NCBI RefSeq assembly: GCF_947489715.1
Contig: NZ_CANLER010000009.1
Location: forward strand, 1 to 64,000
DNA length: 64,000 nt
Source: an uncultured Roseovarius sp.
GTDB lineage: Bacteria > Pseudomonadota > Alphaproteobacteria > Rhodobacterales > Rhodobacteraceae
Reading direction: 5' to 3'
Shown: positions 1 to 9,559 of the stretch, one piece after another
Position numbering within the stretch: the stretch's first letter is position 1
How the letters are laid out: every line of letters starts with the position of its first letter
The notes under the pieces: generated by a model
Databases searched by the model: none
Told to the model about the DNA's origin: nothing
Seen by the model: the letters and a program-made list of their open reading frames with translations, nothing else
Program-made: the position numbers and the translations under genes

Positions 1-1097
<1,097 letters not shown>

Positions 1098-1149
1098 TGC
1101 AAGCCCTGCCAAGGCTTGAAACAACGCAGACGAGCCCGGACAAAAGGAT

Positions 1150-2052
1150 TTGAGCGATTGGCTGATATCACTCGAAGGGACGCCAGCCGGACACCAGTTG
1201 GCGCTTGGGCTGGCCTTGGTGGCAGCCTTTCTGCATGCGATTTTCGGAGCCTTGCAAAAAGGGCGGTTTGATCCTTGGCTAACACGTGGCGCGATTGATG
1301 TTTGGCTGTTTCTGTTGGCTGCGCCCTTCGCTTTTTTTGTCGTACCGCTGCCCGAAGCGCATATGTGGCCGATCTTTGCAGGCGCAGTTGTAATCCATGT
1401 GATCTATAAAATGCTGCAAGCGCAGGCCTATACCAAGGGGGCCTACACGGTGGTCTATCCTGTGGTGCGTGGGACCGGACCGCTATTTGCTGTTATCGGG
1501 GCTTATCTGATCTTTTCCGAGACCTTTACCGCCATGCAATGGGTGGGCGTCGCCGTGCTCTTGACGGGAATTTTTGGGTTGGCCGTTTATAATCTGATCT
1601 TTCTGGTGACAGAGCGCGACACGCTGCCGACAGCTTTGGGATTGGCCGTGCTTACGGGACTTCTGGTCGCGCTTTATACCACCTACGACGCTTATGGGAT
1701 TCGGGCGACAGCGGACCCGTTTTCCTTTTTGGCATGGTTCTTCATGTTTGAGGGTATGACTTTGCCAGCTTTTGCCTATTTGCGGTGGCGCGGGATGCCT
1801 GACCGTCCACCCCTTCGACCACTGCTGAAACGCGGGTTGATTGGCGCGCTGGTGGCGTTCTCGTCTTTCGGATCAATCATGTTGGCGACCCGGCTGGACA
1901 AGGTGGGTGAGGCGGCCGTTTTGCGCGAAACATCGGTGGTTTTCGCTGCACTTATCGGCTGGCTAGTGCTGCGCGAAACCGTTGGCCCGCGTCGAATTGC
2001 CCTGATGGCATTGATTGCGGCGGGCGCTGTGATAGTTGAGGTGGGCGGGTAA
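1150..2052 (+). CDS. DMT/EamA-family permease
   Basis: A 300-residue integral membrane protein made almost entirely of hydrophobic helices, about ten, in two similar halves as in the drug/metabolite transporter (EamA) superfamily. The start is a TTG preceded by AAAGGA about 4 bases upstream. The substrate cannot be read from sequence. Its place between ftsY and yciB, on the same strand with an 18-bp gap to yciB, suggests cotranscription with both. Two unrelated DMT permeases occur at 18.7-20.7 kb. Confidence 0.85.
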   Translation: MSDWLISLEGTPAGHQLALGLALVAAFLHAIFGALQKGRFDPWLTRGAIDVWLFLLAAPFAFFVVPLPEAHMWPIFAGAVVIHVIYKMLQAQAYTKGAYTVVYPVVRGTGPLFAVIGAYLIFSETFTAMQWVGVAVLLTGIFGLAVYNLIFLVTERDTLPTALGLAVLTGLLVALYTTYDAYGIRATADPFSFLAWFFMFEGMTLPAFAYLRWRGMPDRPPLRPLLKRGLIGALVAFSSFGSIMLATRLDKVGEAAVLRETSVVFAALIGWLVLRETVGPRRIALMALIAAGAVIVEVGG

Positions 2053-2070
2053 CGAAGGAGACGCGCGGCC

Positions 2071-2676
2071 ATGGCCGAGAAACAGATCGACGGAAAAACG
2101 AAAACCGCATTGGAACTGGGGCCAGTGCTGGCCTTCTTTGTTGCCTATCTTTGGCTCAAGGATCGGACGTTCACCATTGCCGGGACGGAATATGCCGGGT
2201 TCGTAGTGGTCACCGCCGGTTTTATCCCCGTCTTTCTTCTGTCGATGGCGGTTTTGTGGAAACTGACTGGGCATTTGTCAAAAATGCAAGTCGTTACGGC
2301 AGTGCTGATCGTTGTGTTTGGCGGTCTCAGCGTATGGTTCAACGACCCCAGGTTTTTCAAGATGAAACCAACGATCATTTACCTGCTATTTGGTGGAGTA
2401 TTGGGTCTCGGCTTGTTGCGCGGGCATTCCTATCTGCAATCGGTCATGGAGGGCCTCATGCCACTGACCGATGAAGGTTGGATGATTCTGACCCGGCGTC
2501 TGATGGCCTTTTTCCTGATACTTGCGGTATTGAATGAGCTGATCTGGCGCACACAGAGTGAAGAAATTTGGGTTTACTTCAAAACCTTCGGTTTGACGGC
2601 GGCGATCTTCCTTTTTTTCATGACGCAAGGGCGTTTGTTTGAAGAGCACGGAACCGGTGAAGACGAGCCGGAATAA
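2071..2676 (+). CDS. yciB: Inner-membrane septation protein A family (YciB/IspZ)
   Basis: A 201-residue protein with five to six transmembrane helices. It has the family N-terminus (ELGPVLAFFVAYLW) and the central VWFNDPRFFKMKPT stretch typical of YciB/intracellular septation protein A, which is linked to cell-envelope integrity and normal cell length. The start ATG at 2071 has an AAGGAG ribosome site 10 bases upstream. It ends in an acidic tail (GEDEPE). It is probably cotranscribed with the upstream permease and ftsY. Confidence 0.92.
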   Translation: MAEKQIDGKTKTALELGPVLAFFVAYLWLKDRTFTIAGTEYAGFVVVTAGFIPVFLLSMAVLWKLTGHLSKMQVVTAVLIVVFGGLSVWFNDPRFFKMKPTIIYLLFGGVLGLGLLRGHSYLQSVMEGLMPLTDEGWMILTRRLMAFFLILAVLNELIWRTQSEEIWVYFKTFGLTAAIFLFFMTQGRLFEEHGTGEDEPE

Positions 2677-2778
2677 CACGCACTAAGCTAGGCCGTTTGG
2701 GTTAGCGAGCTTTGAATACCCCCGAATGCCCATATCCTTGCCGATATTAAGCCGTATTTCGGGCATAGCTGTCAGATC

Positions 2779-3411
2779 ATGATTAAGCGTATTACAACCC
2801 GTTTCTGGTTTCTCGCCACGTCGATCCCCCCGATACAGCCGGTCAACTTGTTGCCCGTTCTTATGATGATCATGCTGTGGGTTGGTTTGCGCTATTGCGG
2901 TATGACCGAAGAGCAGTCATTCGTCATTGGCTGCGTCACGGCGCAGGCATATACGATCTGGCGCAACCTGCCCAGTGCGGCGCGTAGCCTGCAAAACGTG
3001 GAGCGGGGCAAGCCCAGAATGCTGATGTTCCCTGTTGGTATCATTATCGTAGTCGCAGGTGTGCAGCTATGGCTTGGCAGTCCATTGTTTACCCAGCGAG
3101 TCCTGACTTTGTTCTGCGTGTTTTTCCTGGCGGTTATGGTCTGGGGCATATTGCGAGAGCGCGAGATGTTGGAGCGTGTTGTGCCCGAGGGGCGTATGGA
3201 TCAGCAAGTTAGTGCGCCAGTCAGTTTGTTGCGTATCAATGCGGTTGTCGCAGCAGTAGTGATTGGGGTGAACGAAGCCTTGATCGCATTTGAAACCCTT
3301 GCTGTTTGGATCAGTGCAATGCCCATCTTATTTCTAGTATTGCATGCGTTTTATTGGCTGATGGTTCTGTCCGTTCTACCCACGGCATCTGATCAGCAAA
3401 CTCACGCCTGA
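2779..3411 (+). CDS. Multi-pass membrane protein of unknown function
   Basis: A 210-residue protein with about five to six hydrophobic segments, in two groups separated by a polar stretch (LREREMLERVVPEGRMDQQ) near residues 122-140. Its size and topology resemble YciB-type small membrane proteins, but no diagnostic motif is visible and I do not assign a family. It stands alone after yciB with a 102-bp gap and converges with the hydrolase on the other strand. Confidence 0.7.
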   Translation: MIKRITTRFWFLATSIPPIQPVNLLPVLMMIMLWVGLRYCGMTEEQSFVIGCVTAQAYTIWRNLPSAARSLQNVERGKPRMLMFPVGIIIVVAGVQLWLGSPLFTQRVLTLFCVFFLAVMVWGILREREMLERVVPEGRMDQQVSAPVSLLRINAVVAAVVIGVNEALIAFETLAVWISAMPILFLVLHAFYWLMVLSVLPTASDQQTHA

Positions 3412-3436
3412 TACGGGATCGCTGACAGGGTGTGCC

Positions 3437-4375
3437 CTAGCGCGGATTATGCTTGCTAAACCCGTGGAATTTCGGAAGCGGATAAGGAATGATCCTGGAC
3501 CAGCGGGGCTGAGCTTTTGGTGGCATGACCTGTTTTAGATGCGTCAGATCAACTAAATCGCTTCGGCGCAGCAATGCACGATAAAGATGAAAAACACCCG
3601 GCCGCATATAAGAGGACCAGTGGCAGATGCGTCGGACAGGAGGAGCGATTTTGAAGCCGCACCGTCGCAGTGTTCCAAGCGTTTCTGGATTGTCCATTTG
3701 CAGCGTTAGCGTGTTGCCCCGCGTCGGCAAATTTTGACTCAGTGACCGGTCGTTGCGGTGTGGTGACGATACTAGTTTTTCGAGCATAAAGTCGAAAAGA
3801 TCGTTTTCTCTGCTCGTGATATTGATAATCTCAGCGGTTTGCCCTGCAGGACAGTCCAGAGCCTTTTCAGCATTGCTACCGAATTCAGCGCCTGACAGTA
3901 AAATGACCCGATTTAAACTACTGGTTGGCACGTGAGGTAACGCACTAAGTACCACGCGCGCACCAAGGGAATGAGCAAACGCATGGATTTCACGGTTCGG
4001 TGCCAGCTTGTGTATCATCGCGATCAACTGGGCCAGAGATTTGGCTGCCATTTCGGCGTTTCGATACGCCTGCCAGATTGTGCCGCGTGCTGGCCATCCA
4101 AAAGCAATACCCATGCCTTCGTGGCTGACGCCGCTGCCAAATCCCAGACCCCTCGGCCAGCTTAGCGAGGTTCTGCAATCCTTTCGGTTTTGCATTCCCA
4201 AGATTTTCTCGTGCGGGCAGGCCGAAGGGTGGTAAGGCGCATACTTGTATCCGTGGACCATCAGGATCACCGGCCCCGGGTGCCACAGTCCGCGAGCCAG
4301 GACGGGCGATAAAGGGCGCCGACTACCGTGTAACTCGGCCCCGTCCTTGCATGCGTTGATCCTAAGGAGTGGCAC
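3437..4375 (-). CDS. Alpha/beta-hydrolase fold protein
   Basis: A 312-residue protein with the alpha/beta-hydrolase layout: an early oxyanion strand VILMVHGYKY (residues 36-45), then the nucleophile elbow AHSLGA with Ser136, in a family resembling DUF900-type hydrolases. The acid and the distal His are not pinned down; candidate His residues lie near 250-270. There is no signal peptide, so a cytoplasmic enzyme is likely. The substrate is unknown. It stands alone, convergent with the preceding gene and divergent from metZ, whose riboswitch leader lies 120 bp away. Confidence 0.72.
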   Translation of the reverse strand: MPLLRINACKDGAELHGSRRPLSPVLARGLWHPGPVILMVHGYKYAPYHPSACPHEKILGMQNRKDCRTSLSWPRGLGFGSGVSHEGMGIAFGWPARGTIWQAYRNAEMAAKSLAQLIAMIHKLAPNREIHAFAHSLGARVVLSALPHVPTSSLNRVILLSGAEFGSNAEKALDCPAGQTAEIINITSRENDLFDFMLEKLVSSPHRNDRSLSQNLPTRGNTLTLQMDNPETLGTLRRCGFKIAPPVRRICHWSSYMRPGVFHLYRALLRRSDLVDLTHLKQVMPPKAQPRWSRIIPYPLPKFHGFSKHNPR

Positions 4376-4495
4376 TGCGTTTTGATCCGATACATCTGTT
4401 AAAGAACATATGGGCGAACGTTACATTAAATTTACTGAAGCCCGGGTTAAGGCACTGACACGCAGTTGACGCCCAGAACCCACAGCGTTAAACAA

Positions 4496-4557
4496 GCGAC
4501 GTGGCGATTTGTTACCGGATTGCGGGCCACGTTAAACAACACCGCTAAAGAGGTCAG
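4496..4557 (+). promoter_or_regulatory. SAM-II riboswitch aptamer upstream of metZ
   Basis: The segment has the SAM-II (metA RNA) pattern. A 7-bp stem is formed by ACGTGGC (4499-4505) and GCCACGT (4526-4532), with the loop starting GATTTG. The A-rich linker TTAAACAACACCGCTAAAGAGG then follows. GGT at 4552-4554 can pair with ACC in the loop to make the pseudoknot. SAM-II aptamers are known upstream of metA, metC, metZ and similar genes in alphaproteobacteria, matching the gene that follows. A TTGACG at 4466 could be the -35 of a promoter starting transcription at the aptamer. Confidence 0.9.
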
Positions 4558-4564
4558 ACGGAGG

Positions 4565-4599
4565 AACTCCTTTCGCTTGACCGCGACAGGAGTTTTTTT
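4565..4599 (+). terminator. Intrinsic terminator in the metZ leader
   Basis: AACTCCT (4565-4571) pairs with AGGAGTT (4588-4594), followed by a run of seven T ending at 4599. It sits between the SAM-II aptamer and the metZ start. TGACC (4578-4582) in its loop is complementary to GGTCA (4552-4556), which includes the aptamer pseudoknot bases. The two folds should exclude each other, so SAM binding would favour termination. This switching model is inferred. Confidence 0.82.
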
Positions 4600-4627
4600 G
4601 TGGGCTTAGGCAGCCCGGAGGACGACA

Positions 4628-5809
4628 ATGACTGATGATCGGAATACACGTACCAATCTGGTTCATGGCGGGACACGCCGCAGCCAGTATAACGAGGTGA
4701 GCGAGGCTATATTCCTCACCCAGGGGTTTGTATATGACAGCGCCGAAGCGGCTGAAGCCCGGTTTCTGGAAAGCGGCCCGGACGAATTCATCTATGCCCG
4801 TTACGGCAATCCGACCGTCGCAATGTTCGAAGAGCGTATTGCGACGTTGGAAGGCACCGAAGCTGCCTTTGCCACCGCCAGCGGTATGGCAGCGGTTTCG
4901 GGCGCTTTGACGTCGATGTTGTCAGCGGGTGATCATGTCGTAGCAGCGCGCGCACTTTTCGGATCATGCCTATATGTGCTTGAAGAAATCCTGACACGTT
5001 TCGGGGTTGAGGTCACGTTTGTGGATGGCACCGATCTGGATCAATGGCGCGCCGCCATCCGTCGTGATACCAAAGTTGTTTTCTTTGAAACCATCGCTAA
5101 TCCGACGCTGGAAGTGGTGGACATCGAGGCTGTTGCCAGTTTGGCGCATGCAGTGGGCGCGCAGGTTGTCGTCGACAACGTCTTTGCCACGCCGGTCTTT
5201 TCCCGAGCGATCGAACAGGGGGCCGATGTTGTCGTATACTCGGCCACCAAACATATTGACGGCCAGGGTCGTGCGCTTGGCGGTGTTATTCTTGGGCGCC
5301 GTGACTACATACGAGGTACGGTAGAGCCATACATGAAACATACCGGTGGTTCGATGTCGCCGTTCACGGCTTGGATCATGCTGAAAGGGCTGGAGACAAT
5401 CGATTTGCGGGTGCGCGCTCAGGCGGCGTCGGCACTGGCTCTGGCGGACGCATTGCAGGGTCATGCAAAGTTAACCCGTGTCATCTATCCGGGACATCCC
5501 AGCCACAAACAGCATGATCTTGTTGCGCGTCAGATGGGAAAGGGCGGTACGGTCCTGTCGTTGGAATTGTCGGGTGGCAAGAACGCCGCATTCGAGTTTT
5601 TAAACGGACTTGGCATCATATTGATCTCGAACAATCTGGGTGACGCCAAATCAATCATCACGCATCCGGCGACAACAACCCATCAACGATTGCCCGACGA
5701 TCAGAAAGCCGCGCTTGGTATCACCTCAGGTTTGGTGCGGTTGAGCGTTGGTCTCGAGGATACCGGTGATCTGATAGGGGATGTCTTACAGGCGTTGCAG
5801 GCTGTTTAG
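4628..5809 (+). CDS. metZ: O-succinylhomoserine sulfhydrylase
   Basis: A PLP enzyme of the Cys/Met metabolism family that makes homocysteine from O-succinyl- (or O-acetyl-) homoserine and sulfide, in methionine synthesis. The 393-residue length is normal. The cofactor-binding Asp183 lies in VVDNVFATP, and the Schiff-base Lys208 in SATKHIDGQGR. The IDGQGR segment and overall sequence suggest MetZ rather than MetB/MetC, though substrate choice is not proven. The start has GGAG 8 bases upstream. The SAM-II riboswitch and terminator just upstream indicate repression by S-adenosylmethionine. Confidence 0.93.
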   Translation: MTDDRNTRTNLVHGGTRRSQYNEVSEAIFLTQGFVYDSAEAAEARFLESGPDEFIYARYGNPTVAMFEERIATLEGTEAAFATASGMAAVSGALTSMLSAGDHVVAARALFGSCLYVLEEILTRFGVEVTFVDGTDLDQWRAAIRRDTKVVFFETIANPTLEVVDIEAVASLAHAVGAQVVVDNVFATPVFSRAIEQGADVVVYSATKHIDGQGRALGGVILGRRDYIRGTVEPYMKHTGGSMSPFTAWIMLKGLETIDLRVRAQAASALALADALQGHAKLTRVIYPGHPSHKQHDLVARQMGKGGTVLSLELSGGKNAAFEFLNGLGIILISNNLGDAKSIITHPATTTHQRLPDDQKAALGITSGLVRLSVGLEDTGDLIGDVLQALQAV

Positions 5810-5872
5810 ATTGGCTGCGTTGCTAGAATTGTGACGAAGCACTCGTGCGATAAACCGCGAATATCCGTCGAA

Positions 5873-5947
5873 ACAGATAGATATATCTCAGCTGGAAATG
5901 AATGGCATGATTAGCTTTTTCCTGTGGCGAGCTATATATCTGTTCTT
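5873..5947. repeat. Imperfect inverted repeat upstream of folE2
   Basis: The left arm is at 5873-5894 (AACAGATA...TATCTCAGCT) and the right arm at 5931-5947 (AGCTATATATCTGTTCT). They are reverse complements apart from a short insertion in the left arm. The repeat lies in the metZ-folE2 gap and ends 25 bases before the folE2 start. It could be an RNA hairpin or an operator. It does not resemble the Zur box often found before folE2. Confidence 0.5.
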
Positions 5948-5971
5948 GGAAGCGGGATCTAAGGAAACGCC

Positions 5972-7072
5972 ATGAATATACAGCACCCTGATGTGGACAA
6001 AGCGCCCCAGCGTGATGAGGCCGCCCAGGCGTTGGCCGTGTTACGCGCCTGGGCGCAGTCAGCCACGCCTGAGGAAGTTGCTGATCTAGAGCCCGCGATC
6101 GCTCGTTTGCTACCAGGTGGTGAAGTGGCGAACTATCCCGCTTTGGCACGTGCCTATCCCGAAGAGTTTACGGTTGATGACGCATACCGTGCGTCTCTAC
6201 CAGATCTACAAAACGGCCCAAGTTCGTTGATCCGCGGCGCAAAACAACATTTGCAACATGTGGGGATTTCGAATTTCCGACTGCCGATTAGGTTTCATGC
6301 CCGCGACGACGATGATTTGCGCTTGGAAACCTCGGTAACCGGTACGGTCAGTCTTGAGGCTGGCAAAAAGGGCATCAACATGTCGCGGATCATGCGATCC
6401 TTCTACAAGCACGCCGAAAAAACCTTCAGCTTCGAGGTGATCGAGGCCGCGCTGAGAGATTATATCAACGATCTGGACAGTTTCGATGCACGCATACAAA
6501 TGCGGTTTTCCTATCCGATGAAGATAGAGTCTTTGCGTTCAGGCTTGGAAGGATTTCAGTTTTACGACATCGCGTTGGAATTGGTGGAGAAAAACGGGCA
6601 ACATCGCAAGTTTATGCATTTGGATTACGTCTACTCGTCAACCTGTCCTTGCTCTTTGGAACTTAGTGAGCATGCCAGGCAGTCGCGTGGTCAATTGGCG
6701 ACACCGCATTCGCAGCGCTCTGTCGCCCGTTTGTCGGTCGAGGTTTTGGGGCCAGATTGTCTTTGGTTTGAGGATTTGATCGACATGGCGCGCTCGGCTG
6801 TGCCGACAGAGACGCAAGTGATGGTAAAGCGCGAAGATGAACAGGCCTTTGCCGAGCTAAATGCAGCCAATCCGATATTTGTCGAGGATGCGGCTAGGCT
6901 TTTCTGCCAAAAGTTGCAGGAAGACGAGCGGATCGGTGATTTTCGGGTGGTAGCAAGCCATCAGGAAAGCCTGCACAGCCATGATGCCGTCAGTGTACTG
7001 ACAGAGGGGCAAACATTTGCGGCTGACAGTCTTGACCCCAAGCTGTTTAACACCTTGTTTCATGTGGGTTAA
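5972..7072 (+). CDS. folE2: GTP cyclohydrolase FolE2 (type IB)
   Basis: Converts GTP to 7,8-dihydroneopterin triphosphate, the first step of folate and queuosine-type synthesis, using metals other than zinc when zinc is short. The protein is 366 residues, with the family landmarks KGINMSR (near residue 130), STCPCSLELSEHARQ (metal-site Cys, near 230) and ESLHSHDA near the C-terminus. The start ATG follows AAGGAAA. It lies in the same direction as metZ, 162 bp away. In many bacteria this paralogue is controlled by Zur; no clear Zur site was found here. Confidence 0.95.
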   Translation: MNIQHPDVDKAPQRDEAAQALAVLRAWAQSATPEEVADLEPAIARLLPGGEVANYPALARAYPEEFTVDDAYRASLPDLQNGPSSLIRGAKQHLQHVGISNFRLPIRFHARDDDDLRLETSVTGTVSLEAGKKGINMSRIMRSFYKHAEKTFSFEVIEAALRDYINDLDSFDARIQMRFSYPMKIESLRSGLEGFQFYDIALELVEKNGQHRKFMHLDYVYSSTCPCSLELSEHARQSRGQLATPHSQRSVARLSVEVLGPDCLWFEDLIDMARSAVPTETQVMVKREDEQAFAELNAANPIFVEDAARLFCQKLQEDERIGDFRVVASHQESLHSHDAVSVLTEGQTFAADSLDPKLFNTLFHVG

Positions 7073-7238
7073 CAGGTTTCGACTGCAAGTGAACCTATTG
7101 CTGAAATTTTCGCCAAACAGCCAATAATTATGGCGGCTATCCGCAAAGGCTTTCTTTTCATGTTGACCTTGTCACGGCAAAGGTGTGAATCGCCTATGCC
7201 GGTTTTGTCGGTAGCGACTCAACAACCAGGAATAGAAA

Positions 7239-7925
7239 ATGAATCCCGTCTCGACCCACTTAGAAATATCTGCCGCCAGCATCCGCCTAGCTGGCTATGT
7301 AATAGAAAGCCAACTTCGCGTGGCGCAGGAGCTTGGTAAGGTTGCTTTGACCTCCAACTTCTTTGCAACGCCCGCCGAGATGCGCAAACCCGCATCAAAA
7401 CCAAAACAAACTGAATTAAAAGAAACTCTCAAACCCAAGAAAACGGCAACGAAATCCGTAAAAGCTGTTAAATCGGCAACGCCAATTTCAGCGAAAGCCG
7501 CCAAACCCACCGATGCTCAACTGGAAAAAGCAGTGACGGCAAAACGCGGAAAAAAGCCATCCGTGCGGGCAGTGGCACCTGCTCCTGTCGAGGTTGCTGA
7601 AAAACCAGTAGCGCCCAAAGTTCAAGCGATTTCAAAGATAAAACCCAAGTTGCCAATAACGAATAATGCAACGGAAAAACCTCAAAAACCTGCTGCGAAA
7701 ATGCCTGAGTTTAAATCGCGCGCGACCAAAACTACGGCACCTGTAAAAACAAAGGCGTCAGCAACTGCTAAAAAGACTTCGCCTCAGGTAACCGTAAAGG
7801 TTGCAAAGACGGACGAGGCGGCAAGTACGCTGTCAGAACCGCAGCAAAAGACGGACAAAGCACATCGCGCACCGTCGACGCCGCCAGCAATGCCTGGGGC
7901 TGGCAAAGGCGTTCCCAAAAGCTGA
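7239..7925 (+). CDS. Lysine/alanine/proline-rich low-complexity protein
   Basis: A 228-residue protein in two parts. Residues 1-45 form a likely amphipathic helix (STHLEISAASIRLAGYVIES). The rest is a disordered, strongly basic tail dominated by Lys, Ala, Pro and Thr, with repeated KPKKTATK-like segments resembling histone H1 or PHA-granule regulator tails. The N-terminal part could be phasin-like, but this is weak. It may bind DNA or polyanions. It is preceded by AGGAATAG and followed by trkH on the same strand. Confidence 0.7.
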   Translation: MNPVSTHLEISAASIRLAGYVIESQLRVAQELGKVALTSNFFATPAEMRKPASKPKQTELKETLKPKKTATKSVKAVKSATPISAKAAKPTDAQLEKAVTAKRGKKPSVRAVAPAPVEVAEKPVAPKVQAISKIKPKLPITNNATEKPQKPAAKMPEFKSRATKTTAPVKTKASATAKKTSPQVTVKVAKTDEAASTLSEPQQKTDKAHRAPSTPPAMPGAGKGVPKS

Positions 7926-8001
7926 CGATCAGGATCGGGAACAGAGGGCATAGGTCAATCGCGCTTGACACCCGCCGCATGCGGGGCCAAATCTGCGCTT
8001 C

Positions 8002-9450
8002 ATGATTGACCTGCGCCCTGTCGGATATGTCATCGGCCTGATGGTTATGGCGCTCGGACTTGCCATGTTTCTGCCGATGCTGGTGGATATTGCCGAGGGG
8101 CGAGGCCATTGGCCCGTTTTTGCGGAAAGTGGCATCCTGACCGTGCTGATTGGCGGTTTGGTCGCTCTGGCCTGCCGCAACGGGGTGCGTGAGGGGCTGA
8201 CGATCCAGCAAACCTTTCTTCTGACCACAGGTGTTTGGGTAGCGTTGCCAATTTTTGGCGCATTACCCTTTATTTTGGGTGCGACCGAAGCACGGATTGT
8301 CGATGCTGTATTCGAGGCGATGTCGGGTCTGACGACGACAGGTTCGACGGTTCTTTCCGGTCTTGATGCCTTACCGAAAGGCCTGTTGCTGTGGCGGGGT
8401 GTCATGCAATGGCTTGGCGGCATCGGAATCATCGTTGTGGCCATGGTATTTCTGCCCGAGTTGCGGGTTGGCGGGATGCAGATTTTCCGCACTGAAAGCT
8501 TTGATACCTTTGGCAAGATTCTACCACGCGCTACCGAAATTTCCTCTCGTATTTCGGTCATATACCTCAGCCTGACTCTATGCTGCATCCTTAGCTACCT
8601 GTTGACCGGGATGAACGCATTCGACGCGACTGTGCACGCCATGACCACAGTGGCGACCGGCGGGTTTGCCAACTATGACGTATCATTCGGAGCATTCGGT
8701 GCCGCGACCGAATATGTTTCGGTAGGTTTCATGTTGATTGCGGCCTTGCCTTTTGTCCGGTTTGTTCAGATTACAGCGGGAACCGCTCGACCTCTGCTGA
8801 CTGACCCCCAGGTAAGAGGGTTTTTCCTGACAACTCTGGCGCTGGTTCTGCTTCTGACGTCATGGCAGTTCGGGCAGTTGGAATCCTTTTCTGAACCTGT
8901 GTTTCGCAAAGTGCTGTTTAATACCGTTTCGATCCTGACTGGCACGGGATACGCGAGCGATGACTATATGCTGTGGGGCGCATTCCCAGTAGCATTGCTG
9001 TTTTTTACGGGTCTCATCGGAGGATGCGCCGGGTCAACGTCGTGTTCTATAAAGGTCTTTAGGTACCAGCTGCTTTTTTCGTCGATCAGCGCACAGTTGC
9101 GACGTATCCGCTCTCCCAACGGTGTATTCACACCACGCTATCAAGGCAAAGCGATTGGGGATGACGTCCTGAACTCGGTCATGTCATTCTTTGTTTTCTT
9201 CGTGGTTACCTTGGGTCTTGTCGCTGTGGCACTTGGCCTGACAGGGCTTGATTTCACTACGGCGATTTCAGGTGCTGCTGCTGCTTTGGCCAACATCGGG
9301 CCGGGTTTGGGGGACACGATTGGACCCTCAGGCAATTTTGCCTCACTCAATGATACCGCCAAGTGGATACTTACAGGCGCAATGTTGATTGGTCGACTGG
9401 AGTTGCTGGCCGTGTACGCCATCTTTACGGTTACATTTTGGCGAGCCTGA
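8002..9450 (+). CDS. trkH: Trk-type potassium uptake protein TrkH
   Basis: The membrane subunit of the Trk potassium uptake system, which works with the NAD/ATP-binding TrkA subunit (not in this window). Length is 482 residues with about ten membrane helices. The four pore loops are visible: TTTGST (near residue 112), ATGGF (near 218), GTGYA (near 315) and NIGPG (near 434), each with the selectivity-filter Gly. The start ATG at 8002 is in line with the family N-terminus (MIDLRPVGYVIG). It is convergent with the Hint gene. Confidence 0.95.
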   Translation: MIDLRPVGYVIGLMVMALGLAMFLPMLVDIAEGRGHWPVFAESGILTVLIGGLVALACRNGVREGLTIQQTFLLTTGVWVALPIFGALPFILGATEARIVDAVFEAMSGLTTTGSTVLSGLDALPKGLLLWRGVMQWLGGIGIIVVAMVFLPELRVGGMQIFRTESFDTFGKILPRATEISSRISVIYLSLTLCCILSYLLTGMNAFDATVHAMTTVATGGFANYDVSFGAFGAATEYVSVGFMLIAALPFVRFVQITAGTARPLLTDPQVRGFFLTTLALVLLLTSWQFGQLESFSEPVFRKVLFNTVSILTGTGYASDDYMLWGAFPVALLFFTGLIGGCAGSTSCSIKVFRYQLLFSSISAQLRRIRSPNGVFTPRYQGKAIGDDVLNSVMSFFVFFVVTLGLVAVALGLTGLDFTTAISGAAAALANIGPGLGDTIGPSGNFASLNDTAKWILTGAMLIGRLELLAVYAIFTVTFWRA

Positions 9451-9559
9451 AATGCACTAAGACTGTCAGCTTTTGGGCGCGATATTTGAATGTGAATGTT
9501 CGAACCACGTGTACCAGCAGCTAAATTATGGACAATTAGGAAAAATTTCTAACTGCAAT

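Noticed and set aside
5810..5971. A Zur box before folE2
   Set aside because: No Zur-like palindrome was found; only an unrelated inverted repeat is present.
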